The notes beneath the pieces were generated by a model that was not told where the DNA came from, did no database searches, and saw nothing but the letters and a program-made list of their open reading frames with translations. A program made the translations under genes and the position numbers. From Azolla pinnata (Eukaryota > Streptophyta > Polypodiopsida > Salviniales > Salviniaceae), in NCBI GenBank assembly GCA_037176905.1, contig JBBBWG010010568.1:1-21655 (forward strand): a stretch of DNA of 21,655 nucleotides, in the 5' to 3' direction. Positions 1 to 20,236 of this stretch are shown piece after piece (the first letter of the stretch is position 1; each line of letters starts with the position of its first letter).

Positions 1-730
1 TACAAACACGCAGACAGACGCAAACACCGTACAGCTGCGCATCTGCGATTCCGTTACGCAAGATGAAGCAAAGCGGAACTGGAAAGCGAATGCATCAGGA
101 CCGATCGATCCGATGATCACGAACCGAGTCGGATCTCCGGTGATTTTCACACACCACATGTGTTCTCTCCCATGGGGCAATGGGAGGGTGAATCCAGGAG
201 GAGTTCTTCTCTTCTTCTGAGTATATGACTAAATGCAAGTTTTGGTAGAAACACATGAAGAAGAAGAAGAAACACAAGAAGAAGAAGAAACACAAGAAGA
301 AGAAGAAGAAGAAGAAACACAAGAAGAAGAAGAAGAAGAAGAAGAAACACAAGAAGAAGAAGAAGAAGAAACACAAGAAGAAGAAGAAGAAGAAGAAGAA
401 GAAGAAGAAACAGAGGAAGCACAAGAAGAAGAAGAAGAAGGAGAAGAAGCAGAAGCAACAGGCGCAGGGAGAGCTCGCAGCTCCTTCTCCGCCGAGAGAA
501 TCTGCGCCAGATCCGTGCCTGCAATCCACCCGCATCTTGCTCGCCGGCTTCTTCTTCCTCTCCTCCTCCTCCTCCTCCCGATCTTCTCCCGGAAATTCTC
601 CCCCCCCCCCTTGCTTTTGATTCGATGCGTCTGGGAAGATCCCCCGATCCGGCTGCGTGAAGATCCGAGAACGGCAGATCCTGCTTCTTCTTCTGCAGTT
701 GCTCGTCTTCAACGCGAATCCCCCCCAACT
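1..730 (+). other. 5' flank and probable 5' leader of SEC24
   Basis: No gene is recognised here. The stretch lies immediately upstream of the SEC24 start codon and probably contains its promoter and 5' untranslated leader. It holds the punctuated GAA array (listed separately), then a pyrimidine-rich segment at about 540-610 that includes a run of ten C at 601-610. The frame used by SEC24 stays open from an ATG at 233 to the chosen start at 731 with no stop. I see no convincing TATA box and cannot place the transcription start. Confidence 0.5.
249..450 (+). repeat. Punctuated (GAA)n microsatellite
   Basis: Blocks of GAA/AAG triplets, growing from about four to about eleven units, are separated by a recurring ACACAA interruption, seen five times, before the array degrades after 410. 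All purines lie on the + strand, which is the sense strand of SEC24. The long low-complexity open frames on both strands here (Lys-rich, Glu-rich or Phe/Leu-rich) are products of the triplet repeat and I do not call them genes. Confidence 0.9.
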
Positions 731-8831
<8,101 letters not shown>

Positions 8832-10152
8832 ACAAATTTGGGGGAGTGGCTTTTAAATATTACATATTTACCTACACTATCCATTGCTTTTTGTGTAGTT
8901 GTGTATGAAAGATGTCATAAGTAATGCAGTTACTTCCCATTAGCCAGGTAAAAGCAACGCTGTTTAATGGATCCAAAACATGTAATTTTTCTCTTTTGCG
9001 GCTCTTTTCTTGCCCAGTTCTGCAATATTTGAGGATTTAGGTAAAATTTTCGGAAACGATTTGTCTTGTTTTGTAGCAGAAGTACAGCACACACCATGTA
9101 ATGCTCTTGAGGTATTTTATTGATTGATTATTCATATTAAGCATAAGTTTTCACGAGTCAAGCGTACAACAGAGGATAACGTGAATTTTCCGAGTGGTCT
9201 TGTATATCAATGACTACAAGCATCGATTAGGCTCTCAAACCTAGATCTGACCTTCACAGTTTCGACAGGAGTCATCACATTGTTGTGTTTTCTCATCTAT
9301 GACGAACAATTGAATGTCTTGTACTGGCGAAAATAACGTGTCAATGATTCCTGATCTTGAGTTGCTTAGCTTTGCAAGGTTGAGCATCAAACGGTATGGA
9401 TTGATGATCCCTTGACTTTGAATTAAAAGCAACTTATTCATCAAGGGGCGAAAACCCAAAGAGCACTTGAATAACTGTAGTCAAAAGGGGGATTGGGGAA
9501 TTTTATTCCGGTTAGGCACCTATATGGAGTATACCTGATTTCCTTTGTTTCGTCTTGTAGAATGGAGAGAGCTCTAAAAATTTTACTTTCAGCTGAAAGA
9601 GCTCGGTCAATCTGAACCTTTAAAACCTTGTTTGGTTCATTCTCTAGATGGCTCTCTCTATGGATGCTTGCCATAGAACAATTGCGAAGATGGAGATCTC
9701 TTGTATGTAGCAATTTCAGCTGGTAGATATAGAACTACTTTTGGCATATTCTCTGGATAAAATTTTGAGCAGGGTTGCTGCTTCCAAATTTACTGTTTCA
9801 ACCAATTTACAAACGATGCCCACACCAATACAGATACGACATGGAATGTGTAGACAAAGAATCACAACAGCAGAACAATTTCTATCGATATTTTGCATAT
9901 CAATGCGTCCAAAAAGCAGCAGCACTTCAATTACATACATATCTGTACTCTGTAGTACTCCCCAGCAAATAATGCGTGTCGAACAACTGGCAGCCACTAT
10001 TTGGGGTCCACACTTGCAAGTTCTTTTTATTCAAACTGTGACATTGAATAAGTTAAAAGTGTATCTTATCTGGTATTTGTATGAATGATTTTGGGCTCGA
10101 GCGTTTTGTCAAATAATCAACAATTTCCACGGGTATATGAAGATTACATTTG
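8832..10152. other. Convergent intergenic region with 3' UTRs
   Basis: This region lies between the stop codons of SEC24 (+) and CDPK (-), so it should contain both 3' untranslated regions and polyadenylation sites. Several AT-rich, TGTAA-containing stretches follow the SEC24 stop (for example near 8980-8990 and 9098), as is usual for plant 3' ends, but I cannot fix a cleavage site. The open frames of 60-115 codons on both strands (9241-10088) show no domain, no biased composition and no splice support, so I treat them as chance. Confidence 0.6.
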
Positions 10153-13898
<3,746 letters not shown>

Positions 13899-13915
13899 AC
13901 TTTCTCAACACTAAA

Positions 13916-14075
13916 CCGGAACATGTATGTATGTACCTGTAGCTGTATGTATGTGCAAGTATCTGTGTGTGCTTATGTATGGAAGTGTGTATATATGTGC
14001 ATGTATGTACTGGTTGGTGTGTATGTGTTTGTAGGTAGAGGGATGTGTATGTCTGTAGTATGTTATGCAGATATG
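13916..14075. repeat. TATG/CATA-type imperfect microsatellite upstream of CDPK
   Basis: An imperfect run of TATG and GTGT words on the + strand begins about 20 bases beyond the CDPK start codon. On the CDPK sense strand it reads as CATA/ACAT, so it probably lies in the 5' leader or core promoter. It resembles the arrays at 15896-16270 and 17416-17690. Confidence 0.75.
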
Positions 14076-14591
14076 CAGATAGACCACCACAAAGTGGTCT
14101 TCAATCTAGATTTAGAGCCAGCGGCAGAGGCAGAGGGCGTGAAGATCAAGTCCTAGCCCTGCCCTCAAACCCGCAAAATCGCTTCTTCCTGCCAGAACAA
14201 AACCCTATCCTTTCCCTCCCTCCTGCAATCTTGCCTATTCAACCAAACAATACCGGCAAAACCAAAAACCCAACTGCAGTCTTGCCCCCGAATCCTGAGA
14301 AGAGAAGGAGAGCAGCAAAACAAGCAACCAAAAAAAAAGGGCCGAGGAAATCCGAATCTGAGCTTCAGCTCCCACGACATAGATAGAAAGAAGGAGAAAA
14401 AAAAGGGAGGGGCTTCCGAAAACAAACCTGGAGCCGGTGGGATGCAGGATCGCAGAAGAAGGCGCGAGGGGCGTTTGGTGGGCGATGGAGAGAAGCTCTC
14501 TCGTGGGCGATGGAGTCTGTGTCTTCTCTGTCTTCTCTGTCTGTCGTCTGTTTGGAGCAGAAGGGGAAGTTTTGCTTATTTCACAAAATGC
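14076..14591 (-). other. CDPK 5' flank, no gene seen
   Basis: This is probably promoter and leader of the minus-strand CDPK gene. It contains purine- and pyrimidine-rich stretches (for example 14300-14410). Open frames on both strands here are low complexity or read through the adjacent TTC array. A leader intron is possible, but I cannot define it from sequence alone. Confidence 0.4.
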
Positions 14592-14706
14592 CCTTCTTCT
14601 TCTTCTTCTTCTTTCTTCTTCCTTCTTCTTCTTCCTTCTTCCTTCTTCTTCTTCTTCTTCTTCTTTCTTCTTCCTTCTTCTTCTTCCTTCTTCTTCTTCT
14701 TCTTCT
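14592..14706. repeat. (TTC)n microsatellite, GAA on the CDPK sense strand
   Basis: This is a TTC repeat with CTTTC and TTCC interruptions. It contains an internal duplication: the block near 14612-14638 recurs near 14664-14690. It lies about 700-800 bases upstream of the CDPK start codon. Pyrimidine-rich sequence continues to about 14775. The Phe/Ser/Leu- and Lys/Glu-rich open frames it creates are not called as genes. Confidence 0.9.
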
Positions 14707-14791
14707 GTGTCTTGGTTCTTTTTTGTCTGCATTCTTCTGTCTTCTTCTGCTGCTTGCTTCTTCTTTCTTTCTGGAGGAGCATTTCAGCATG

Positions 14792-15235
14792 AAAAACTGA
14801 CTTAGAAAGGCTGCCATAGAAGTGAGTCAAAGTGAGTGAGTGGGTTTTCCTTTGAGCGAAACCCGATTAGAAAGGTTACTATCGAAGTGAGCCAAAGCGA
14901 GTGAGCGAGTTTTCCTCTCAAGAAAAAAACCGACTTACAAAGGCTGCTATTGAAGTGAGCCAAAAAACCGACTTAGAAAGGCGGCTATTGAAGTGAGCCA
15001 AAGCGAGCGAGCGAGTTTTCCCCTCCCAAGCAAAAAAACTGGCTTAGAAAGGCTGCTATTAGGAGTGAGCCAAAGTGAGCGAGCGAGCGAGCGAGTTTTC
15101 CTCCCGAGAAAGAACCAACAAGAGGGCTGCTATTCTAAGTGAGCCACAACGAGCAAGCGGCTGAGTTTTTTTTCTCCGAGAAAAACTGACTAGAAAGGCT
15201 GCTGCAGAAGCGAGCCAAAGCGAGCGAGCAGTTCA
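14792..15235. repeat. Degenerate 65-77 bp minisatellite, about seven copies
   Basis: The repeated unit reads roughly as AAAAACTGACTTAGAAAGG, then CTGCTATTGAAGTGAGCC, then AAAGCGAGCGAGCGAG, then TTTTCC plus a short spacer. Copies begin near 14792, 14859, 14923, 14962, 15032, 15109 and 15181. The third is cut short (about 39 bp) and the last ends near 15230. The GCGA motif expands from two to four or more units in copy five. No coding potential is apparent. Boundaries are by eye. Confidence 0.85.
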
Positions 15236-15713
15236 GTAGGTCCATCCAGATCCGATCCAATCCAATTCATTCGCCTCTGCAAGCAACAGTAGCAGCAGTA
15301 GCAGTAGGCGAACGACGGGAAGAAAGAAAGAAAGAAAGAAAGAAATATTAAGGTCTCGCTTATGCTAGTATGACCTATGAGACAAAGCAGCAGCAAAGCT
15401 CGCTGTTTTCGCATGCATGCATTCTTTTTCAGGCATTTCCGCTGAATGCATCGATCCGGCCTCGTGCGTCGCGTCAAACACAGCTGTAATCGACCGTCTA
15501 ATTGCATCTATCTCGCGGCCTGATGATGGAAGCTTCTTACCAGCTACAAGAAATCGTGTTTGATATGGTACCTACTCGACGGCGCTCGAGCGAATGGTAG
15601 GTAGTTAGAAACACGTAAAAGGTACCCAGTAATTGACCGCCAAAATCCTTGTAATTAGCCCTTCTCATCGGACACACACAGGTGATGACACACATCAGTC
15701 TGCTCTATCTGGT
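15236..15713. other. Non-coding stretch with a (GAAA)n run
   Basis: Nothing gene-like is recognised. It includes a CAGTAG-rich segment at about 15286-15306 and a perfect GAAA tetranucleotide run at about 15320-15345. The remainder is mixed-composition sequence without open frames worth calling. Confidence 0.5.
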
Positions 15714-15780
15714 TGCATGCATGTTCGAATGTATGCATGCATGTATGTGTATGTGCGCGTATGTATGTATGCACATGCAT
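15714..15780. repeat. Short ATGT/ATGC microsatellite
   Basis: A cluster of GCATGCATG and ATGTATGTGT words is separated from the larger 15896-16270 array by about 115 bases of ordinary sequence. Confidence 0.7.
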
Positions 15781-15895
15781 CAATTGGATTCGAGTTCTCA
15801 TAGATGCATAAACCTTAAAGAAAAGAATCTACTCCCACTGACCAAACCCTAATCTCTCATATTTGATTGTAAGTTATAGACTTATGCACATCCCT

Positions 15896-16270
15896 CCATG
15901 CATGCATACAAACATGCACCCATAACAGACATACATATGTATGTATGTGTGCGTGCATGTATGTATGTATGCATGGCCGTGTGTGTATCTGCTTGTTATG
16001 TGTGTGTAGATGTACATACACATGCATGTATGTGTGTCTACTTGTTATGTGTGTATGGATGTACATACACATGTATGTCTGTGTGTATGTATGTATATGT
16101 GCATGTATGGCTATACATACATATGTATGTATGTGTGTTTGCTAGTTATGTGTGTATGGATGTACATACATATGTAAGTATGTGTGTCTACTTGTTATGT
16201 GTGTATGTATGTACATACATATGTATGTATATGTGCATGTGTGTATGTATGTATGGCTCTACGTGTGTGT
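15896..16270. repeat. ATGT-type array with 50/150-bp higher-order periodicity
   Basis: Simple ATGT/GTGT words are organised into a longer unit marked by CTTGTTATGTGTGT. Copies of this marker start at 15991, 16041, 16141 (variant CTAGTTATG) and 16191, a 50-100-50 spacing, so a 150-bp block has been duplicated. Each marker is followed by GGATGTACATACA or a close variant. A perfect 20-bp palindrome lies at 16113-16132 (ATACATACAT then ATGTATGTAT). The Cys/Tyr/Val-rich open frames here come from the repeat. Confidence 0.85.
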
Positions 16271-16490
16271 TAGTTTTTTTTTTGGAAGATTTTATCCTGT
16301 CATTAGTTATAAACAAGGCCAAATGGCTACATAAACCCAAATGGCGAAATAGCTATTATGGAGGTGGGAAAAGCCACATAGGAGGAGTAAAATTCCATAT
16401 AACAACATTATTATGGACCTCAAACAAACGAGAATGATACCAATGTTTATAAAACATATTACGGGCTGAATGATCAGAGATGCTATCATA

Positions 16491-16809
16491 CTAGCCTTTC
16501 AGAGTGTGAATAATTATGGACCAAATTTCCTTGACTTCATCAACAGGAGGTATTGATTTGCTATCAAATATTTTGGCGCATCTGGACTTCCATATCACCC
16601 ACATAGTAGAAACACTAAAAATTTCCCACAAGGGAAGAAAACTATCTTTACATTCCTGACTTGAGAAGGGATGTAAAGGGATAAGTAGTATCCGTCTAAC
16701 AAAACTGTCAAGGTAAAAAGCTTGACTGTGCATGTCACTATCATATGTCATCACTTTTGGATCAAAAGAGGACCAGACTGCTGAACCCCATGTAATCAGT
16801 CCTTCTTCT
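16491..16809 (-). pseudogene. LINE RT C-terminal tail fragment
   Basis: The conceptual sequence starts WIEEGLITWGSAVW and includes MWVIWKSRCAKIF and VKEIW before a TAG stop at 16491-16493. The pattern of Trp-rich WxIWKxRCxxIF after a zinc-knuckle region is typical of the end of plant LINE polyproteins. It lies in the same global frame as the fragment at 17032-17415, which supports the view that the two were one open frame before the PPR sequence came between them. It ends close to the poly(A), leaving a short 3' untranslated region. Confidence 0.75.
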
Positions 16810-17031
16810 ATCCACCACAGCATTTCCAATCATCGCATTTTTCTCAAGCAATCCCCACCTCATGATCTCGCCATGTATTGGGTTACCCTTCTCAATAGCT
16901 CCTATGCTTCCGGCAGCTTTCATGATGCAGGTAAGAGTAACTAAATCCTGTGAAATAACCTCACTTTGCATCTTGTCAAAGCAGTCCAAAGCTTCATAAT
17001 ATTGTTCTTTCTGAACACATCCTGTAATTAC
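16810..17031 (-). pseudogene. PPR (PLS-class) gene fragment inserted in the LINE relic
   Basis: About 74 codons read as pentatricopeptide repeats: VITGCVQKEQYYEALDCF, then KMQ, then VTLTCIMKAAGSIGAIEKG, then IHGEIMRWGLLEKN, then GNAVVD. It stops exactly where MYAKCG would usually follow in PLS-class proteins. PPR proteins bind organellar RNA and are very numerous in plants. The segment is in the same orientation as the LINE but in a different reading frame, and has no start codon of its own or flanking PPR sequence. It could be a captured or retroposed piece of a nearby family member. Its ends are good to within about ten bases. Confidence 0.75.
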
Positions 17032-17415
17032 TTGTATATGAAAATGCGGAGTATCCTTTTCCAACTTTGTTGCGCATTGGTACAACCCCATAAACAATGA
17101 TATTGGGTTTCTTGTTCATGACCACATAATTTACAAGAAGGATTATGTCCTGTTTTACCAAGCCATGTGCCTACTGCAACTGACCGGTGCACAATTAACC
17201 ATTGAAAAATTGTGAGCTTACGGGGTTGTAAACGGCTCCATAACTTCTTCCAAAATTCATCAAGAAAGTGAGTATGGAGACCATTCTGGTACCAAAAGGC
17301 CGACGATGCTGGAGAAATGTTTTTGAGCTCGGTTAATATACTTCTGCCTAGTTTGACCGTATACTGAAAAAAGGATTGTCCTTCTACTTGTAACTCACCA
17401 CGATAATCTTGCCAT
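17032..17415 (-). pseudogene. LINE RT C-terminal fragment with zinc-knuckle (zf-RVT-like) region
   Basis: The conceptual protein contains FWKKLWSRLQPRKLTIFQW and then the zinc-binding pattern CKLCGHEQETQYHCLWGC, followed by SWKRILRIF. This order is typical of the zf-RVT region found after the reverse transcriptase in plant LINEs. The frame runs into a stop at 17028-17030, just inside the PPR segment. The N-terminal side dissolves into the adjacent microsatellite, so there is no true start codon. It is a decayed fragment, not a functional gene. Confidence 0.8.
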
Positions 17416-17690
17416 ACATACATACATACATACATACATACATACATTCATTCATTCATACCGACAAGCACACATACATACATTCACACATACGTACATG
17501 CATACACATGCACGCACGGGCACATACATGCATGCATGCATGCACAGGGGCACACACATACATGCATGCATGCATGCCCTACACACATACATACATACAC
17601 ACATAATGCATACGCCTGTATGTATGCATGTAGGCCTGCGCGTTATGTATGCATGCATGCATACATACATACATACATACATATACATCC
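17416..17690. repeat. ACAT/CATA-type microsatellite with GCATGC blocks
   Basis: ATAC repeats at 17416-17446, then mixed ACAC/CATG/GCATGC words, a short opposite-strand TATG patch near 17620-17660, and a final ATAC run to about 17684. The array ends about 70 bases before the DnaJ start codon, so part may be transcribed as its leader. Orientation on the + strand is opposite to the array at 15896-16270. Confidence 0.85.
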
Positions 17691-17759
17691 TTCTCCCCTG
17701 TTCCTGCTTCCCCTGTTTTCCTGCTCGTCTCCGCCATAGCCGCTCTCCCCCCCCTTCAC

Positions 17760-19768
17760 ATGGGTGTCGACTACTACGATGTCCTCAAGGTTCCCAAGAA
17801 TGCCACCGATGACGATCTCAAGAAAGCTTACCGGAAGCTCGCCATGAAATGGCACCCTGACAAGAACCCCACCAACAAGAAAGAAGCCGAGGCCAAATTC
17901 AAACAGATCTCTGAAGCTTATGAGGTGCAGCCCTCCCCTCTCCCTTTCCTCCCCCCCCCTTTTTTTTTGCTTGTTTTGTGTCTGTTTGTTCCTGCCTGTC
18001 TGTTTTTTCTGCGGCCCCCTTCTTGTTTTGATTTGATGATGGCGGCTGCTGCGGCGGTGTGGGTGATGGTGATCACGATCCCTCCCACCGTGCCCATCGA
18101 ACGGTGACGATGGGCAATGGCGATAAGCTTCGTCACCTGGTGATATGTTGCTTGGATGTTTCATGATCAGATGGCACGCCCCTTTGGAGAATGGCATGCC
18201 TTCCTTGAATCATGATGTCGGTCGTGATTTTTGTAGACTTGATCCCAGGATTTGGATTGATTTGATCAATGTTCAGATGGTCGACGACAGCATGGTGATG
18301 GTAAGCAACAGACCATCGGATGAATTGATGAGATGTTCAATTGACGAGGTCTTGCAATAGTAATGGGATGCTGTGAGACAATTCAAGACCAGGACCTCAT
18401 CGTCATCGTCGCCATCATGGCAGGGTTTTGATCAAAGGGCATGGCATGCATCTTAATCGATTATGCGAAGATGAAAAGAGAATCATAAATTTGGCAGAGT
18501 ATCGCGAAGATACGGTTGGTGCTACATGAATCGATAAATTTATCGCGCCACGATGATGACGGTGCAGATCGTAAATGGCAACGGTGAGGTTGTACACGGC
18601 ATGAATCAGAAGTGGCATGGTCATCGTGATGATTGTGAGATGGTACGGCTTGGATTGTAAATGGCATGGGTGACATGATGATAGCAGGATGATATATGGT
18701 GACATGGAACATAAATGGCATGATCATTCTGATGATGGCGAGGCGGTGCGTGGCATGAATTGCAAATGGCATGCTCGTGATGATGATGGCAAGATGGTAC
18801 GCGCCATAACTTGCGAATGACATGTTCATCACGGTGATAGCGAGATGGTACGACATGAACCAGAAATGGCATGGTCATCATGGTGATAGTGAGATGGTAG
18901 AAGGTATGGAATGTGAATGATGCGGTCATCATGGCGAAGGCGAGATAAATCGATGTGGTATTATGAAGCTTTGTTTGGCATAACATATAAATTCATGGAG
19001 GTACAATGAGCAAAGGTGAGATGGTATGCACCAGGAAGCATGAATGGCACGATCATCACGATGACAGTGAGACGCTGTGCGACGTGAATCATAGATGGCA
19101 TAATCATCACGAAGATGGCAAGAGGGGGGCGCATGACATGATCTATACAAGACATTGGGCAACGATGATGATCTATATCCGTGCTTACGGTGTTATTAGC
19201 TTATCGATGTGATACGATGCGATTCACATGGCTGATCGACTACATTTAGTATCGGGGCATCGATCAAAGAGAGGTGTGGGTGATGGTTTTGATGATCTGA
19301 TGTTTTCTTCTTCTTCTTCTTCTTCTAGGTCCTAAGCGATGCGCAGAAGAGAGGGATCTACGATGCGTATGGAGAAGAGGGTCTGAAAGGGGTGCCACCG
19401 CCAGGTGCGAGCGGTGGTCCATTTGCAAACGGAGAAGCTCCTCGAACCACGTATTTCAACCCGAGGAATGCCGAGGACATATTCGCGGAGTTCTTCGGCG
19501 GCGGGAACCCGTTCAATATGGGCGCGATGCCCGGCCATCACCATCACCACCACCATCAGCGTAGCACCATGGGCAGCTCCAAGAGCCCCTTTGGAGATGC
19601 TATGTTCGCCGAGAGCGTCTTCCGGAACTTCTCCGACCCCGCCTCGTCCTCCTCGGGCCCCCGCAAGGCCCCCCCCATCGAGAACAAGCTCCCCTGCTCT
19701 CTGGAAGAGCTCTACACCGGATCGACGCGCAAGATGAAGATCTCGAGGAACATCGTCGATGCTAGCGG
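17760..19768 (+). CDS. Type II DnaJ/HSP40 co-chaperone, 5' two exons only (partial)
   Basis: This J-domain protein would stimulate the ATPase of cytosolic Hsp70. Exon 1 is 17760-17924 (55 codons) and exon 2 is 19329-19768 (146 codons plus two bases, phase 2). The J domain is at residues 1-70 with the HPD signature at 32-34 and [12 protein letters not shown] at the start. A Gly/Phe/Pro-rich linker follows ([16 protein letters not shown], 98-113), with a seven-His run at 125-131, then [15 protein letters not shown] opening the first C-terminal domain and [13 protein letters not shown] at the exon end. In Arabidopsis relatives the third exon begins KTMQVEEI, from memory. No such exon is visible before 21655, so the client-binding and dimerisation parts lie outside the window or are lost. 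The donor GTATGTGG at 19769 looks sound. Intron 1 ends in a TTC-repeat pyrimidine tract at 19308-19326. Confidence 0.9.
18540..19165. repeat. 50-53 bp minisatellite in DnaJ intron 1
   Basis: The core reads approximately AAATGGCATGGTCATCATG, then GTGATAGCGAGATGGTACG, then a CATGAATTG-like stretch. Copies of the core start near 18610, 18660, 18713, 18763, 18815, 18866 and 18916, and again near 19041 and 19093, with more diverged units between 18940 and 19040. Weaker related words occur from about 18165. Spacing close to 51 bp, a multiple of three, keeps minus-strand frames open and makes a 17-residue repeating peptide, so the 60-130 codon open frames here are not taken as genes. Confidence 0.85.
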
Positions 19769-20236
19769 GTATGTGGTTTGGGGCTCTCGGGTTCTAGGGA
19801 TCATGGTTTAATCGTTTGTCATTTAAGCGTTTCAGCGCAGGGTTTAAAGTCGGAAGCATAAAACTAGTATGATGTATAGAACATGTCCCAACTCCGGATT
19901 GACGCGCAAGATGAAAAAGCTCGAGGAACATTGTCGATGCTAGTGGGTGTGCTTAGGCTTTAGGGTTCGAGGGCCTTATGATCCTGCATCTGGGGTTTAT
20001 GGGCGAAGCGTTTTTAGTGCGTAGGGTTTAGGGCTTCAGATTTCAACCCCAAACTTCAAACCCGTATGTTTGAAACATCTCCTGGATTGACCTGCAAGAT
20101 GTAAAATCTCTAGGAACATCAATGATGCTAGCAGGTATCTTTAGAGTTTAGGGATACACCTAAAACTGTAAACTGGTACATTCTTCCAGATTACATCTCC
20201 AGGAAGATTGTCGATGATAGCAGGTATGTTCAGGGT
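19705..20236 (+). repeat. DnaJ exon 2 end plus three decayed tandem copies
   Basis: The true exon end at about 19716-19776 (GGATCGACGCGCAAGATGAA, then CGAGGAACATCGTCGATGC, then TAGCGGGTATGT) is followed by diverged copies at about 19891-19953, 20081-20140 and 20184-20236. Copy one carries a one-base length change that breaks the frame. Copy two is more diverged, and copy three is shorter. Each keeps a donor-like GTGTGC, GTATCT or GTATGT after the TAG(C/T) motif. Intervening sequence also shares GGGTTTAGGG-like words. This looks like old tandem duplication of the exon-intron junction. Confidence 0.75.

Larger units (their letters stand above)
16274..17415 (-). mobile_element. 5'-truncated non-LTR (LINE) retrotransposon relic with poly(A)
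   Basis: Read on the minus strand, this holds the C-terminal part of a LINE reverse-transcriptase polyprotein (the RT-associated zinc-binding region and following tail), a stop codon at 16491-16493, about 210 bases of 3' untranslated sequence and a ten-base poly(A) tract (T run at 16274-16283 on +). The 5' end is truncated near 17415 where it meets an ATAC array. No target-site duplication is apparent. About 220 bp of unrelated PPR coding sequence interrupts it. The catalytic RT and endonuclease domains are absent, so it cannot move by itself. Confidence 0.8.

Noticed and set aside
9241..10088. Open frames of 60-115 codons on both strands between SEC24 and CDPK
   Set aside because: No motif, no splice or repeat support, and overlapping frames on opposite strands. 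They are treated as chance.
14235..14830. Glu/Lys/Arg-rich minus-strand frames and Phe/Ser-rich plus-strand frames
   Set aside because: They are generated by the TTC/GAA microsatellite.
14792..15235. Regularly spaced repeats considered as a CRISPR-like array
   Set aside because: Units are contiguous and diverged with no unique spacers, and the setting is a plant nuclear genome.
15857..16437. Cys/Tyr/Val-rich frame resembling a small cysteine-rich protein, and its antisense His/Thr frame
   Set aside because: It is a translation of ATGT repeats. The Cys spacing follows the simple repeat, not a fold.
16307..16489. Hydrophobic 60-codon minus-strand frame resembling a small membrane protein
   Set aside because: It lies in the 3' untranslated part of the LINE relic between its stop codon and poly(A).
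18415..19162. Overlapping minus-strand frames of 64-131 codons with a 17-residue repeat
   Set aside because: The period of the intronic minisatellite is near a multiple of three, which keeps frames open. Several frames are open at once, which argues against coding.
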